A DNA stretch of 34,237 bases, taken from positions 1,236 to 35,472 of the forward strand of contig CAJTVR010000016.1 in assembly GCA_910580075.1 (NCBI GenBank), read 5' to 3'. A program made the position numbers and the translations under genes. How positions within the stretch are numbered: position 1 is the first letter of the stretch; the number at the start of each line of letters is the position of its first letter. The stretch comes from an uncultured Eubacterium sp. (GTDB lineage Bacteria > Bacillota > Clostridia > Lachnospirales > Lachnospiraceae). The notes under the pieces are model-generated. The model did not search any database. It saw only the letters and a list, made by a program, of their open reading frames with translations, and was not told where the DNA came from. Below are positions 15,808 to 25,074 of the stretch, piece after piece.

Positions 15808-17730
15808 TTACTCTGCTTCCATCCTGTTTATTTCATCCAGCCACAGCTGTGCCGATGCATCCGACGGCATCCTTAAGTCCCCCCTCGGAGACAGCGCCAC
15901 TGTACCGACTTTAGGTCCGTCCGGCAGACAGGAACGTTTAAACTGCTGTGAGAAAAATCTGCGGTAAAATGTTTTCAGCCATTTCAGAACCGTACTTTCA
16001 TCATACTTATCTGCAAAAGCTATCTTTGCCAGGCGCATCACTTTTGCCGGCTCATACCCGAAGCGCAGAATCTGGTAAAGGAAAAAATCATGCAGTTCAT
16101 AAGGCCCTACCAGATCTTCCGTTTTCTGGGAAATAGTACCGTTATCCGGAGGCAGCAGTTCCGGACTTACCGGGGTATCCAGCACATCCAGCAGAATCTC
16201 TTCCAGCTCTTTATCTTCACACGTATCTGCATAATATTTTACCAGGTGACGTACCAGCGTCTTCGGTACGGAAGCATTAACTCCGTACATGGACATATGG
16301 TCTCCGTTATAGGTTGCCCAGCCAAGCGCAAGCTCTGACATATCTCCCGTTCCAATAACCATGCCGCTGTATTGGTTTGCAACATCCATTAAAATCTGTG
16401 TCCGCTCTCTGGCCTGACTGTTTTCGTACGTTACATCATGTGTATCCAGGCTGTGCTCAATGTCTTTGAAATGCACGCTGACAGCATCGCAGATACTGAT
16501 TTCTTTCAGCTGCGCGCCGAGTCTCTGGATCAGATGCACTGCATTATCATAAGTCCGGTCTGTCGTGCCAAATCCAGGCATAGTCACTGCCAGTATCTGT
16601 TTCCTTGGCAGGTTTAGCAGATCAAAAGCACGCACGGTAACAAGCAAAGCCAGTGTAGAATCCAGCCCTCCCGAAATACCTGCGACTGCACATCTGCATC
16701 CGGTATGTTCCAGCCTTTTTTTCAGTCCCATTGCCTGAATAGCCAGAATTTCCTCGCAGCGCTTATCCCTGTCTGATTTATTTCCCGGCACAAACGGAGA
16801 CGGATCAATAAACCTAGTCAGCTTCGTTTCTGAAATATTCAGCGAAAAATACGTTATGGTATAATCCTGTGTGCCTTTCTGCTCAAATGTCGTCATCCTG
16901 CGCCGCTCTGCAGTCAGTCTGTTTATGTCGATTTCTGCATAAACAGGCAGATTTAAAAACCGCTCTGATTCCTTTAAGACAGTTCCGTTCTCCGCAATCA
17001 GGCTGTGTCCTGCATATACGACATCCTGTGTCGATTCCCCGTCTGAGGCATTTGCATAAATATAACCGCACACAAGCCTTGCAGACTGTCCGGCCACCAG
17101 CTGCCTGCGGTAAATATCTTTGCCAGTCACTTCATCCGAAGCTGAAAGATTGACAATAAGATTTGCTCCGGCCAGTGCATGAGAAATACTCGGAGGGTTC
17201 ACTGACCAGACATCTTCGCAAATCTCTGCTGCGATTCGTAAATGCGGCAGATTCCGGCAGACAAACAGCTGATTCGTACCCATCGGCACAGTCACGCCTT
17301 CCCGAAGCGTTACAGGCACTGTTTCACGCATCCCTTTTGCAAAATGCCTTGCTTCATAGAATTCTGCATAATTCGGCAGACTCGTCTTTGGCACAATACC
17401 GAGAATGTTCCCTCTGTATATAACAGCTGCTGTATTATACAGCTTGTCCATATATTCCAGCGGAAGTCCGATAAAAATGACTGCATCGATTTCCGCGGTT
17501 TCTTCTGCTATCACAAAAAGCTGTTTTTTAGCTTCCGCAAGAAGCAGCTCCTGCAAAAACAAATCCCCGCAGGTATATCCCGTCAGGCACAGCTCTGGAA
17601 ATACCATGACTGACGCTCCCTGTTCCGCTGCTTCCTTTGCCTGGCTGATGACTGCCTGTGCATTAAAAACAGGGTCTGCTACTTTAATTTTCGGCGATAA
17701 AGCGGCTGCTTTGATATATCCATGTCTCAT
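15808..17730 (-). CDS. nadE: Glutamine-dependent NAD+ synthetase
   Basis: 640 residues with two domains. Residues 1-290 are a nitrilase-type glutaminase with the triad Glu (VFPELCLTGYTCGDLF), Lys (VPKTSLPNYAEFYE) and Cys (AAEICEDVW). Residues 320-640 are the ATP-pyrophosphatase NAD synthase with the P-loop AGISGGLDSTLALL and the TGDMSELALGWATYNGDHMSMYGVN segment. It amidates deamido-NAD with ammonia channelled from glutamine. ATG at 17730 follows AAAAGGAG. It is the last gene of a minus-strand operon, 15 nt after hslO. Confidence 0.97.
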   Translation of the reverse strand: MRHGYIKAAALSPKIKVADPVFNAQAVISQAKEAAEQGASVMVFPELCLTGYTCGDLFLQELLLAEAKKQLFVIAEETAEIDAVIFIGLPLEYMDKLYNTAAVIYRGNILGIVPKTSLPNYAEFYEARHFAKGMRETVPVTLREGVTVPMGTNQLFVCRNLPHLRIAAEICEDVWSVNPPSISHALAGANLIVNLSASDEVTGKDIYRRQLVAGQSARLVCGYIYANASDGESTQDVVYAGHSLIAENGTVLKESERFLNLPVYAEIDINRLTAERRRMTTFEQKGTQDYTITYFSLNISETKLTRFIDPSPFVPGNKSDRDKRCEEILAIQAMGLKKRLEHTGCRCAVAGISGGLDSTLALLVTVRAFDLLNLPRKQILAVTMPGFGTTDRTYDNAVHLIQRLGAQLKEISICDAVSVHFKDIEHSLDTHDVTYENSQARERTQILMDVANQYSGMVIGTGDMSELALGWATYNGDHMSMYGVNASVPKTLVRHLVKYYADTCEDKELEEILLDVLDTPVSPELLPPDNGTISQKTEDLVGPYELHDFFLYQILRFGYEPAKVMRLAKIAFADKYDESTVLKWLKTFYRRFFSQQFKRSCLPDGPKVGTVALSPRGDLRMPSDASAQLWLDEINRMEAE

Positions 17731-17745
17731 TTTCTCATACTCCTT

Positions 17746-18654
17746 TTATAAGTTCTGACGCGGTGCGCATTCCTTTGTATTCATTTCTGCAAGCATTTCT
17801 TTCAGTTCTTCCGCCCCAAACTGATAAGCTGTATTACAGAACTGGCATTTCACCTCAATCGGTTCATTGTCGTCCGCCATGCTCTGCATATCTTTTCTGG
17901 ATATACTTACAAGCGCTTTTCTCACACGTTCTTTCGAACAGTTACATGCAAACGATGCCGGATATTGATCTGTAAACTCAGGTTCCATTCCGTTTAGCAG
18001 TTCTTTTAGCATATCTTCCGGCGAATAGCCGCGCTCCAGCATGTCTGTCACAGAACTCAGGCTGGAAATATTTCGCTCCAGAGTCTCAATTACCTCATCC
18101 CCTACAAACGGCATCAGCTGCAGAATGAATCCGCCTGCCTGACGGATAGAACAGTCCCTGTCCACAAGCACGCCAAGCCCTGTTGATGAAGGAATCTGTT
18201 CTGACGATGCAAAATAATAGGTCAGATCTTCTGCAATTTCTCCGGTCTGCAGTTCCGTTGAGCCGGTATAAGGTTCCTTTAACCCCATATCTTTGATCAC
18301 GCGCAGTATGCCTTTGCCTACCGCTGCGCCGACGTCTAATTTACCCATGGCGTTAGGCGGCAGCTCCACATCCGGCACTTTTGGATAGCCTTTTACATTC
18401 CCTTTCGCATCGGCAGTTACGACCAGCCCTTTCAGCGGCCCGTCTCCTATGATCTGAAGTGTCAGCAAATCATCTTCGCCTTTCATCATAACTCCCATCA
18501 TCGCACCTGCAGCCAGCAGCCTTCCAAGCGCTGCCGACACCACCGGGCTTGTATGATGTGCACATCTTGCGCGTTCTGTCAGTTCTTTTGAGGTAACAGC
18601 AAACGCCCTGACCGCACCTTCTGCAGCGATTGCCCTTACAATATAATCGTTCAT
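17746..18654 (-). CDS. hslO: Hsp33 redox-regulated chaperone
   Basis: 302 residues. The N-terminal domain has the Hsp33 pattern (RAIAAEGAVRAFAVTSKELTERAR, HHTSPVVSAALGRLLAAGAMMG), and the C-terminal zinc switch has CNC near residue 239 and CQFC near 271. Oxidation of these cysteines releases zinc and switches on holdase activity in the cytosol. The start ATG at 18654 is 3 nt after the methyltransferase stop, and its end lies 15 nt before nadE, so the three genes are one operon. Confidence 0.96.
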   Translation of the reverse strand: MNDYIVRAIAAEGAVRAFAVTSKELTERARCAHHTSPVVSAALGRLLAAGAMMGVMMKGEDDLLTLQIIGDGPLKGLVVTADAKGNVKGYPKVPDVELPPNAMGKLDVGAAVGKGILRVIKDMGLKEPYTGSTELQTGEIAEDLTYYFASSEQIPSSTGLGVLVDRDCSIRQAGGFILQLMPFVGDEVIETLERNISSLSSVTDMLERGYSPEDMLKELLNGMEPEFTDQYPASFACNCSKERVRKALVSISRKDMQSMADDNEPIEVKCQFCNTAYQFGAEELKEMLAEMNTKECAPRQNL

Positions 18655-18657
18655 ATC

Positions 18658-19434
18658 CTATGGATTCTCCTTCACGCTTTCATATATTCCATTTTTTCCA
18701 TGCTCACGCGCCATGATATACATACGTTCACTGTCTTCACGCACCTGTCCGTAATCCGTTCCGTCACATGCGCAGACAAATTCCATGCCGGCGCATTCTA
18801 ACAGGCGGGTAATTTCATCCAGGCTGTAACAGCGCTCATAATGTGTTTCCTCATATTTACGGTACAGCCCCTGCTCTTCGCGGATAAAAAGAGTCAGCGC
18901 GTACTCGTTGACTTTTTCTTCCTCATCGTAATAATTATCCCAGATCAGGCTTCCTTCTTCCCTGTGTTCACTGAATGTCTGCTGCCCCAGCTGTGTGCGG
19001 AATTTATATTCTGTATTTAAATCAAATACAAAAATCCCGCCCGGGTCCAGATAATTATTTACAAGCCTGAATACCGCAAGCAGCTGCGATTCTTCCAGCA
19101 GATAATTCATGGAATCGCAGATACTGATTACGGCACGCACCGTTCCATACAGCTCAAACTCCCGCATATCCTGTGCAAGATATAAAATGCCTTCACTTTC
19201 CTCTGCTTTTGCGATACTCAGCATTTCCTGTGAAGCATCTATGCCGATCATATCATATCCCAGCTCTGATAAAAGCCTCGTCATCCTGCCCGTTCCACAG
19301 CCAAGTTCACATATGATTCCGCTGTCAATCCCTTCTTTTTTAAGCACTCCGGCCAGAAAATCCCGCCACTTTTCATACGGCACATCTTCCATAAACATAT
19401 CATAAACGCTTGCAAAACCTGTATATGCTTTCAT
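18658..19434 (-). CDS. Class I SAM-dependent methyltransferase
   Basis: 258 residues with a Rossmann methyltransferase fold: motif I ICELGCGTGRMTRLLSELGYDMIGIDAS, motif II around LAQDMREFELYG, motif III near DPGGIFVFDLN. The C-terminal half (YEETHYERCYSLDEITRLLECAGMEFV) is typical of small-molecule or unassigned clostridial methyltransferases. Substrate cannot be inferred. It is the first gene of the methyltransferase-hslO-nadE operon, a recurrent order in this group as far as I recall. The ribosome site is weak (GGGAGACAGGG). Confidence 0.85.
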   Translation of the reverse strand: MKAYTGFASVYDMFMEDVPYEKWRDFLAGVLKKEGIDSGIICELGCGTGRMTRLLSELGYDMIGIDASQEMLSIAKAEESEGILYLAQDMREFELYGTVRAVISICDSMNYLLEESQLLAVFRLVNNYLDPGGIFVFDLNTEYKFRTQLGQQTFSEHREEGSLIWDNYYDEEEKVNEYALTLFIREEQGLYRKYEETHYERCYSLDEITRLLECAGMEFVCACDGTDYGQVREDSERMYIMAREHGKNGIYESVKENP

Positions 19435-19547
19435 TTTACCCTGTCTCCCGTCCTTCCATTCATTAACATACTAACAAGAAATGGAAGAAATTTCAACCTG
19501 AACATACAAATACACCGCCATGGTGATCTATATATATCATTCTCCTC

Positions 19548-19576
19548 TTGATTATTTCGCCAGCCGCTTTTATACT
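19548..19576 (+). promoter_or_regulatory. Promoter of the 19609 gene
   Basis: TTGATT (19548-19553), 17-bp spacer, TATACT (19571-19576), 33 bp before the start codon. Confidence 0.65.
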
Positions 19577-19608
19577 ATTATCAGCAAAAGCATTACGGAG
19601 GCTTACAT

Positions 19609-20610
19609 TTGGAAACTTATCAGACATTATCCATATCAGACAACATAAGACATGTTTATAAAAGACGCCTGCTTCCCCCTTTCCTATACCTGGTTATTCT
19701 GACTGTATTCTGGCTGACAGCACCGGTTTCGGCACTTGTATTTCCCCGGTTTGTGTCATCTCCGGTTTCCATCAGGGAACTGCATAACAGCCGTTTTACC
19801 TATATCACAACTACGCTGACCAGTCTGCATTTTACAGGATATACCCAGAAATACGGGGGATATACAAACGGTTATTATTACTATACCTTCCAGGACGGGC
19901 AGTGTATTCTGGTACTGCTGGCTCCTGATTCCTGTGAAGAAGGACTTTCCGATATTGAAGAAATCACTGTACGTGTACGCATCATGAGAAATTTTGATGA
20001 TTATGACTCACTGACCGCCAGCATTGCGAAAGACCTGAACTGGACAGCTTCCGGCATACGCAGCCAGGTGCCGGATTACCTTTTAAGTGAACCCGGATTT
20101 AACAAACTGGCATCCTGGGCACTGCTTGGTTTTTTCTTTCTGAGCGGTATTTATGCCCTTGTGCATCTGCTGTTATGCACAGCCTGTATTTTTATTCCAG
20201 ATCTGTCACCTGCCTGCAGACATCTCGGCCGGTATGGCAGCGCAAAAGAGCTCCTGGCTCTGGCAGAAGAAGAACTAGCCGCAGCACCGCAGCTGGCCAC
20301 AGAGGAGCTGTATATTACTGAACATTTTCTGATTATTTTGGCAGATTCCCAGACTTCCATTGTACCGGTTCAGGAAATTATATGGATTTATAAACATTCT
20401 GCACTGCATAAATTACTGTGGTATCATTTCAGTATTTCCGATACCCTGCATATTACAGCCAGAAAACACCTGTACCTGCAGTATCCTGACCATATGAAAT
20501 CTGACATTGATGATATTATCAATTATTTATGCAAAGCAAATCCAGACATCCTGTCCGGATTCAGCGAAAAAAACCGCATACAGGCACAGCATAAGATGAA
20601 AAATCACTAA
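19609..20610 (+). CDS. Unrecognised two-TM membrane protein
   Basis: 333 residues. It starts with TTG at 19609, supported by GGAGG 7 nt upstream and a promoter just before. Membrane helices lie near residues 22-45 and 168-196. Between them is a 120-residue outer domain rich in Tyr/Thr (around residues 80-95). The C-terminal 135 residues are soluble and probably cytoplasmic, with a beta-rich stretch (ELYITEHFLIILADSQTSIVPVQEIIWIYK) that looks like a PH-like or bacterial-PH fold. I do not recognise the family with confidence. It is a single gene divergent from the methyltransferase operon. Confidence 0.75.
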   Translation: METYQTLSISDNIRHVYKRRLLPPFLYLVILTVFWLTAPVSALVFPRFVSSPVSIRELHNSRFTYITTTLTSLHFTGYTQKYGGYTNGYYYYTFQDGQCILVLLAPDSCEEGLSDIEEITVRVRIMRNFDDYDSLTASIAKDLNWTASGIRSQVPDYLLSEPGFNKLASWALLGFFFLSGIYALVHLLLCTACIFIPDLSPACRHLGRYGSAKELLALAEEELAAAPQLATEELYITEHFLIILADSQTSIVPVQEIIWIYKHSALHKLLWYHFSISDTLHITARKHLYLQYPDHMKSDIDDIINYLCKANPDILSGFSEKNRIQAQHKMKNH

Positions 20611-20614
20611 GGGC

Positions 20615-20643
20615 AGGGCTGCCGTTTATCCGGCCAGCCCTTT
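20615..20643. terminator. Weak hairpin between convergent genes
   Basis: GGGCTG and CAGCCC flank a short loop, followed on the plus strand by CTTTAAAAAA. It overlaps the last codons of the DUF1002 gene. It may terminate the 19609 gene. Confidence 0.45.
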
Positions 20644-22071
20644 AAAAAATTCGATCACTGCCTCGAACAGTCTTTTAAAAAATGCCAGAATGCTGCTAAA
20701 AAATCCGCCTGCACCGTCCATCTCTTTCAAAGAATCATAAATAGAGCCTGCCTGTTTCATCAGGCTGTCAATATCAATGTCCAAAGACCCGATTTTTTCC
20801 ATCAGCGCAGTAATCTGTGCTTTTTCATCATCACTTAAAGATATTTCAAATTTTTTACATGCGTCTGTGATAACTTTCTGAATTTTTTCTTTATTCTGCA
20901 GACCGCCTTCTACCACTTTCTGCTTCACATAAGCGATAAACTCTTCCGTCTCCACATCATCGCCAAGGCTTTCATTCAATTCACCTGTTACTACAATCTC
21001 ATTCATGGCAGCATCCAGGCTCTCCGCATCGATATCCTTATCTTCCATATCCGCATAAGCCTTCATGGCACCGATTAAGGCCGCCGTTCCAGACAGCGGA
21101 AACGGTCCTGCCACAATCACATCCGCATCTTCCAGACCTGCCGTCGCCAGGGCATTTTTATACATGCCTACCGTACAGTAATTGATATTTTTGGTAGAAA
21201 TATGAATACCTTCACCTCTATCCCTCTTGACAATCACAACAGAAGACAGCGCGCGCGAACCGATTGTGGAAGCATCCAGATAGCCGTCCAGATACTGATG
21301 TTCTTCGTCATTTGTAACAGTTACTACATTGTACTGTTCCAGATTTGCCGCATCAATTCCCATCAGGCTTAAGACAATTTTTTTCTGCTCTTCATTTAAA
21401 TTTGCACCCAGAGCCAGGTACGGCTTATCATTTTCTGTAATAACTACATTGTCGTCATCCTCGTCTTCTATCGTAATATCTGCACTTATTTCCGGATTTT
21501 TTTCTATATCCGCCCGGACCGTATGATCTGAATCAGTTTCACCGGCATCCTGGTCTGATGCAGTCACTTCAGAATCTTCTCCGTCTGTTCCGGCACTGCC
21601 GCCGTCTGTCCCTGCGCCGGTTTCTCCGCCGTCCGTCCCGGTCCCGCCAGTGCTGCCGTCTGCTGTACCGCCTGTTTCAGGCTGTACGCCGGCGTCATTA
21701 TTCATTTCGGTGCCAGACTGTGTATCCGCAGCTTTGCTGCCCGTCTCAGACTGCGTGCCAGCTGATGCTCCTGAATCTGCCGCCCCGGTTCCGCCAGTGC
21801 TGCCGTCCGCTGTACTGCCTGTTTCAGACTGTATGCCGGTATCGCTGTTCATTTCCGCACCTGACTGCGTATCTGCAGCTGCGCTGAGTGCTGCTGGTTT
21901 CGCAGCGCCTGCCCCTGCATGTATCACTCCTGCACCAGTTTCTGCATTGCCTGCAAATGCTTTTACGTTTCCTTTATCCTGTGCACGGACAGAAAAAACA
22001 CCCGCTGCGCCTGTAAAGGCCATCATCCCCGCCAGCAAACATGCCACACACTTTTTCCATCTTTTCCTCAC
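20626..22071 (-). CDS. Secreted DUF1002 protein with repeat-rich linker
   Basis: 481 residues from GTG at 22071, chosen because GGGAGG lies about 7 nt upstream and the frame then begins with a textbook signal peptide (RKRWKK, hydrophobic core, cleavage after SVRA). Residues about 32-185 are a low-complexity Gly/Thr/Ser/Ala/Asp region with a duplicated segment (two copies of AADTQSGxEMN...ADGSTGGTG). The rest is a DUF1002 domain (VITENDKPYLALGANLNEEQKKIVLSLMG, YNVVTVTNDEEHQYLDGYLDAS, VAGPFPLSGTAALIGAMKAY), and it ends with an amphipathic Phe-rich helix (FFKRLFEAVIEFFKGLAG). The role of DUF1002 proteins is unknown to me; export to the cell surface is likely. It lies 82 bp downstream of the hydrolase gene on the same strand. 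Confidence 0.85.
   Translation of the reverse strand: MRKRWKKCVACLLAGMMAFTGAAGVFSVRAQDKGNVKAFAGNAETGAGVIHAGAGAAKPAALSAAADTQSGAEMNSDTGIQSETGSTADGSTGGTGAADSGASAGTQSETGSKAADTQSGTEMNNDAGVQPETGGTADGSTGGTGTDGGETGAGTDGGSAGTDGEDSEVTASDQDAGETDSDHTVRADIEKNPEISADITIEDEDDDNVVITENDKPYLALGANLNEEQKKIVLSLMGIDAANLEQYNVVTVTNDEEHQYLDGYLDASTIGSRALSSVVIVKRDRGEGIHISTKNINYCTVGMYKNALATAGLEDADVIVAGPFPLSGTAALIGAMKAYADMEDKDIDAESLDAAMNEIVVTGELNESLGDDVETEEFIAYVKQKVVEGGLQNKEKIQKVITDACKKFEISLSDDEKAQITALMEKIGSLDIDIDSLMKQAGSIYDSLKEMDGAGGFFSSILAFFKRLFEAVIEFFKGLAG
21637..21884 (-). repeat. Two ~100-bp direct repeats inside the DUF1002 gene
   Basis: Segments 21637-21740 and 21784-21884 are similar over their whole length and encode matching residues of the low-complexity linker. 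They keep the reading frame. Confidence 0.85.
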
Positions 22072-22153
22072 AAGCAATCCTCCCTCACTCATTGATGCCG
22101 TACAGACTGCTTTCAAAAAAATTCTTAACAGGCTGTATTTATTATATCGGCTT

Positions 22154-23098
22154 TTACATATATCTTCTGCACCACTGATAAATATCCGCAAATACTTTTC
22201 CCCTGTCATTTTCCTGCAGAATTTCATGACGGTCATCTTTATATAATTTCATTTTAACATCTCTGATTCCAGCCTGACGATACTGGGCATATGCTTTTTT
22301 TACACCTTCGCCAAAATTTCCGACCGGATCCTGCTCGCCTGCTATAAAGAAAACTGGCAGGTTTTTGCGTATTTTAGAAATATTTTTCATATGGTTATCA
22401 TAATATATGGTAGAAAACAGCCCGTAATATCCATTGACTGTAAATATAAATGTACAGCGCGGATCCTGATAGTACGCTTTTATACTCTCTTCGTTTTTAG
22501 ACAGCCAGTTCCTGGAAATGTCTTCGCCCGTTTTATCAAACTGAGCATATGGTTTTCCAAAACATAAATCCGTCACCAGCCTGCTCCGGTAGTGTCCTCC
22601 GCGAAACAGACCGATCAGGCCGCATAGAAGCATTCCAGACCCGGTAAGGATATCCGGCTGGCTTCCGGTTCCGCAGATTACAGCCCCCGTCACATCTTCA
22701 CTATGAAGCGTCAGATATCTGCGCAGTAAAAAAGATCCCATACTGTGCCCCAGAATAAAATACGGACAGTCCGGATACTGGTTCTGCAGAATACGCGTCA
22801 CCTGATAGATATCCGCAACTACTGTTTCAGAAGGTTTTTTAGCTGCAAAATATCCCCATTGTGACTCATCGCTCACAGAAGCCCCATGTCCTAAATGGTC
22901 ATGTCCTGCAACTACAAATCCTTTCTCCGCCAGAAAACAGGCAAATTCTTCATAGCGTTCGATATATTCTACCATTCCATGCGTAATCTGCATAACAGCA
23001 CGCACCTTTGCAGATTTCGGAATCCACTTCACTGCATGCATTTTCGTTTTGCCATCTTTGGACAGAAAATGAAAAGTTTCTTTAATTACTGTATCCAT
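22154..23098 (-). CDS. Alpha/beta hydrolase, monoacylglycerol-lipase type
   Basis: 314 residues with a Hydrolase_4/PldB-like fold: oxyanion region ITHGMVEYIERY, GHDHLGHGASV, nucleophile Ser119 in LGHSMGSFLLRRYL, Asp in FIAGEQDPVGNFG, and His in DDRHEILQE. Enzymes of this kind hydrolyse monoacylglycerols or lysophospholipids. ATG at 23098 is preferred to the TTG just before it; the ribosome site (GGAAGGGTG) is a little far. No signal peptide, so probably cytosolic. It follows the MCP-like gene by about 39 nt. Confidence 0.9.
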   Translation of the reverse strand: MDTVIKETFHFLSKDGKTKMHAVKWIPKSAKVRAVMQITHGMVEYIERYEEFACFLAEKGFVVAGHDHLGHGASVSDESQWGYFAAKKPSETVVADIYQVTRILQNQYPDCPYFILGHSMGSFLLRRYLTLHSEDVTGAVICGTGSQPDILTGSGMLLCGLIGLFRGGHYRSRLVTDLCFGKPYAQFDKTGEDISRNWLSKNEESIKAYYQDPRCTFIFTVNGYYGLFSTIYYDNHMKNISKIRKNLPVFFIAGEQDPVGNFGEGVKKAYAQYRQAGIRDVKMKLYKDDRHEILQENDRGKVFADIYQWCRRYM

Positions 23099-23137
23099 CA
23101 AGCCTTACACCCTTCCTTTCTCAGAAATGAGCTTCCA

Positions 23138-24091
23138 TCAGCCCCGCATGCTCTCAATCATCTGATCCGTAATATGCTCTAACTCTTTACGGGCTTCCTG
23201 CTCACTCATAAAGCTATCCCCGATATGCTCAATATCCGAAAGAGTCTGATGCTGCAAAGAATCTATTTTATCAATTTTTTGTGAAATCTTCTTTAAATAA
23301 TCTGATACCGATGCAGTTTTTTCCAGATAATGGCGTTCTGCTGCTCTGGTGCAGATTTCTTCCTGCTCCTGTACATTTTTGGAAAGCCGGGATACGGATA
23401 CATTATTATCTTTACATGCTTTCGTCAGTGCAGCTGTCTGAGCCTCAATCTGGGCTATGCGTTTTTCAATATCTTCCATTTTGCGGTCCGCTGATGCCGC
23501 TGCACGCTCGTATGCACTCGAAAGCAGGCGTACATCTTCCGATGCTTCCACAAAGCTCTTGCCCGCTTCACCCATACGCCCTGCTTCTATCGCACAGTTC
23601 AAAGACGCTACTGTCATCTGCTTGGCACATTCTGCCATCTGGCTGATTTCTGCGCGGATTTTCTCAGTATCGCCTTTCAGGCCGTTCCGGATTTCCTGCA
23701 AAACCGAGAGCGGTGCCGCCAGCTGTCTGATTTCTTCAGCAATATGGTCCGTCTGCTGTTTCTGCCTGGCTGTGGTATCCTGCAGTTTTTTCTTATCCTG
23801 TTCTTCATCTTCTAACTGTTCTCTTATAACTGCCATTTCTTTTGCAAGCTGTTCTGCCACTTTCACGCTCTCCCCGGTCTCTTCCAGGGTATCATAGGCA
23901 TGGCTGACTACTTTCGTCAGTTCCTTGTCCATCTCGCTCTGCGCTACAATCTGTGCTTCAAAATGTGGCAGGACCTGCTGTGTAAGCATTTGTACACTGC
24001 CCATCTGGCTCTGCAGTTTTTCCAGCTGAAACTGTGTAATATTTAATTTTTCTTCTAATTCTCTTGTTAGTTCCTGTTTTTTTCCGAACAC
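23138..24091 (-). CDS. Soluble methyl-accepting-chemotaxis-like coiled-coil protein
   Basis: 317 residues, all helical and lacking membrane segments. Residues about 150-200 match the MCP signalling hairpin in diverged form (ASLNCAIEAGRMGEAGKSFVEASEDVRLLSSAYERAA, compare the usual NAAIEAARAGE...F..VA.EVR.LA). The N-terminus (LTRELEEKLNITQFQLEKLQSQ) and the C-terminus are long coiled coils. It starts with GTG at 24091, with GGGGGAG 9 nt upstream. Without a sensor or transmembrane part it may be a cytoplasmic receptor or a scaffold using the same fold. No chemotaxis genes are nearby, so a link to a flagellar array is doubtful. Confidence 0.75.
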   Translation of the reverse strand: MFGKKQELTRELEEKLNITQFQLEKLQSQMGSVQMLTQQVLPHFEAQIVAQSEMDKELTKVVSHAYDTLEETGESVKVAEQLAKEMAVIREQLEDEEQDKKKLQDTTARQKQQTDHIAEEIRQLAAPLSVLQEIRNGLKGDTEKIRAEISQMAECAKQMTVASLNCAIEAGRMGEAGKSFVEASEDVRLLSSAYERAAASADRKMEDIEKRIAQIEAQTAALTKACKDNNVSVSRLSKNVQEQEEICTRAAERHYLEKTASVSDYLKKISQKIDKIDSLQHQTLSDIEHIGDSFMSEQEARKELEHITDQMIESMRG

Positions 24092-24366
24092 GGTATTATG
24101 CTCCCCCTGTTTGTATAAAATTGGCCTGAATGCCTGACCATTCTTAATTCTGATGCCATCCGGCCTTTCTTACAGAACGGCAAAACGGCTTACGTGACTA
24201 TTATACCCTTTTTTTCTTTTTAAATCAACTATTGTGGATGCGATGAAAAACGAGAAGAAAAATACTGTGTTTTAACTGGATATCAGAGAACTTTTTTAAA
24301 AAGTATAGTATTATTTAGGGACTTGTGGTAGAATATTTAATCAAAAAGTGAATTGGAGGAACTATT

Positions 24367-24912
24367 ATGCAATACAAATGCAAAGTAACTGTTATCGATA
24401 AAAAATGCTTTTCTGACTACCAGAGCCAGTACCTTGCCAACCCTTCAGCTGGCCCATGCACGTTTTACCAGACAGGTGATGAATTTATTTTTGAACGGTA
24501 CGGCGGAGAAGACACGTTTCAGCTGGCCGGAGACGGCACACAGTGCGCAGAAGCCTGGGACTGTATCAGCCGTTATATTTATACTGCACTGCAGGGCGGC
24601 AGCATTATGAGAGGCTGGACCAATAACGAACGCATGATGATTGCCTGCTGCAGCGACGGCACACGGCCTGTGATTTTTAAAATCGAACGGCTGGATTATA
24701 AAGTAGTAAAAATCGACGGCATGGTATGCACAAACTGCGCAAATGATGTAAAACAGTCCCTGGAAGAATTATCCGGTGTCATCTGCGCCGAAGTCAGGCT
24801 GGACAAAAACTGGGCAGAAGTATATATGGACAAAAACGCCCCTGTATCAGATGAAGCGCTGCGGCTGGTGATTGAACAGTTTGAAAACTATAGTGTAACA
24901 GGTATCGATTAG
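24367..24912 (+). CDS. TIGR04076-family / heavy-metal-associated (HMA) domain fusion
   Basis: 181 residues. Residues 1-106 match the TIGR04076 family (KVTVIDKKCF, CAEAWDCISRYIYTALQGG, CCSDGTRPVIFKIERL), a small clostridial family of unknown function. Residues 113-181 are an HMA metal-binding domain (VVKIDGMVCTNCANDVKQSLEELSGV) with Cys121 and Cys124 in GMxCxxC form, as in copper chaperones and P-type ATPase N-domains. GGAGG precedes ATG at 24367. It is a single gene with no copper ATPase or regulator nearby, so a role in metal binding or delivery is inference. Confidence 0.85.
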   Translation: MQYKCKVTVIDKKCFSDYQSQYLANPSAGPCTFYQTGDEFIFERYGGEDTFQLAGDGTQCAEAWDCISRYIYTALQGGSIMRGWTNNERMMIACCSDGTRPVIFKIERLDYKVVKIDGMVCTNCANDVKQSLEELSGVICAEVRLDKNWAEVYMDKNAPVSDEALRLVIEQFENYSVTGID

Positions 24913-24973
24913 CGGCAAAACAGTCAGTCTGATCTCCTGCCGTCATTCGCAGATGCACCGCAGCCTGTCCAGC

Positions 24974-24990
24974 CATATGCCAGGCATATG
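24974..24990. repeat. 17-bp perfect palindrome
   Basis: CATATGCC-A-GGCATATG lies between the convergent TIGR04076-HMA and cytidylate-kinase-like genes. A second weak hairpin follows (25009-25013 with 25036-25040, enclosing 25017-25021 with 25026-25030). Neither has a clear U-tract. Confidence 0.5.
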
Positions 24991-25074
24991 AATGTCAGAT
25001 ATTTAAGCGGAGAAAAGGCTGCAGCCAGCCCTTCATCTCCCACCATCGTATATTCAGGTTATTATATATATTTT

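Noticed and set aside
22072..22236. Longer start for the DUF1002 protein
   Set aside because: The extra residues overlap the hydrolase gene's end and would bury the signal peptide; GTG at 22071 has GGGAGG upstream.
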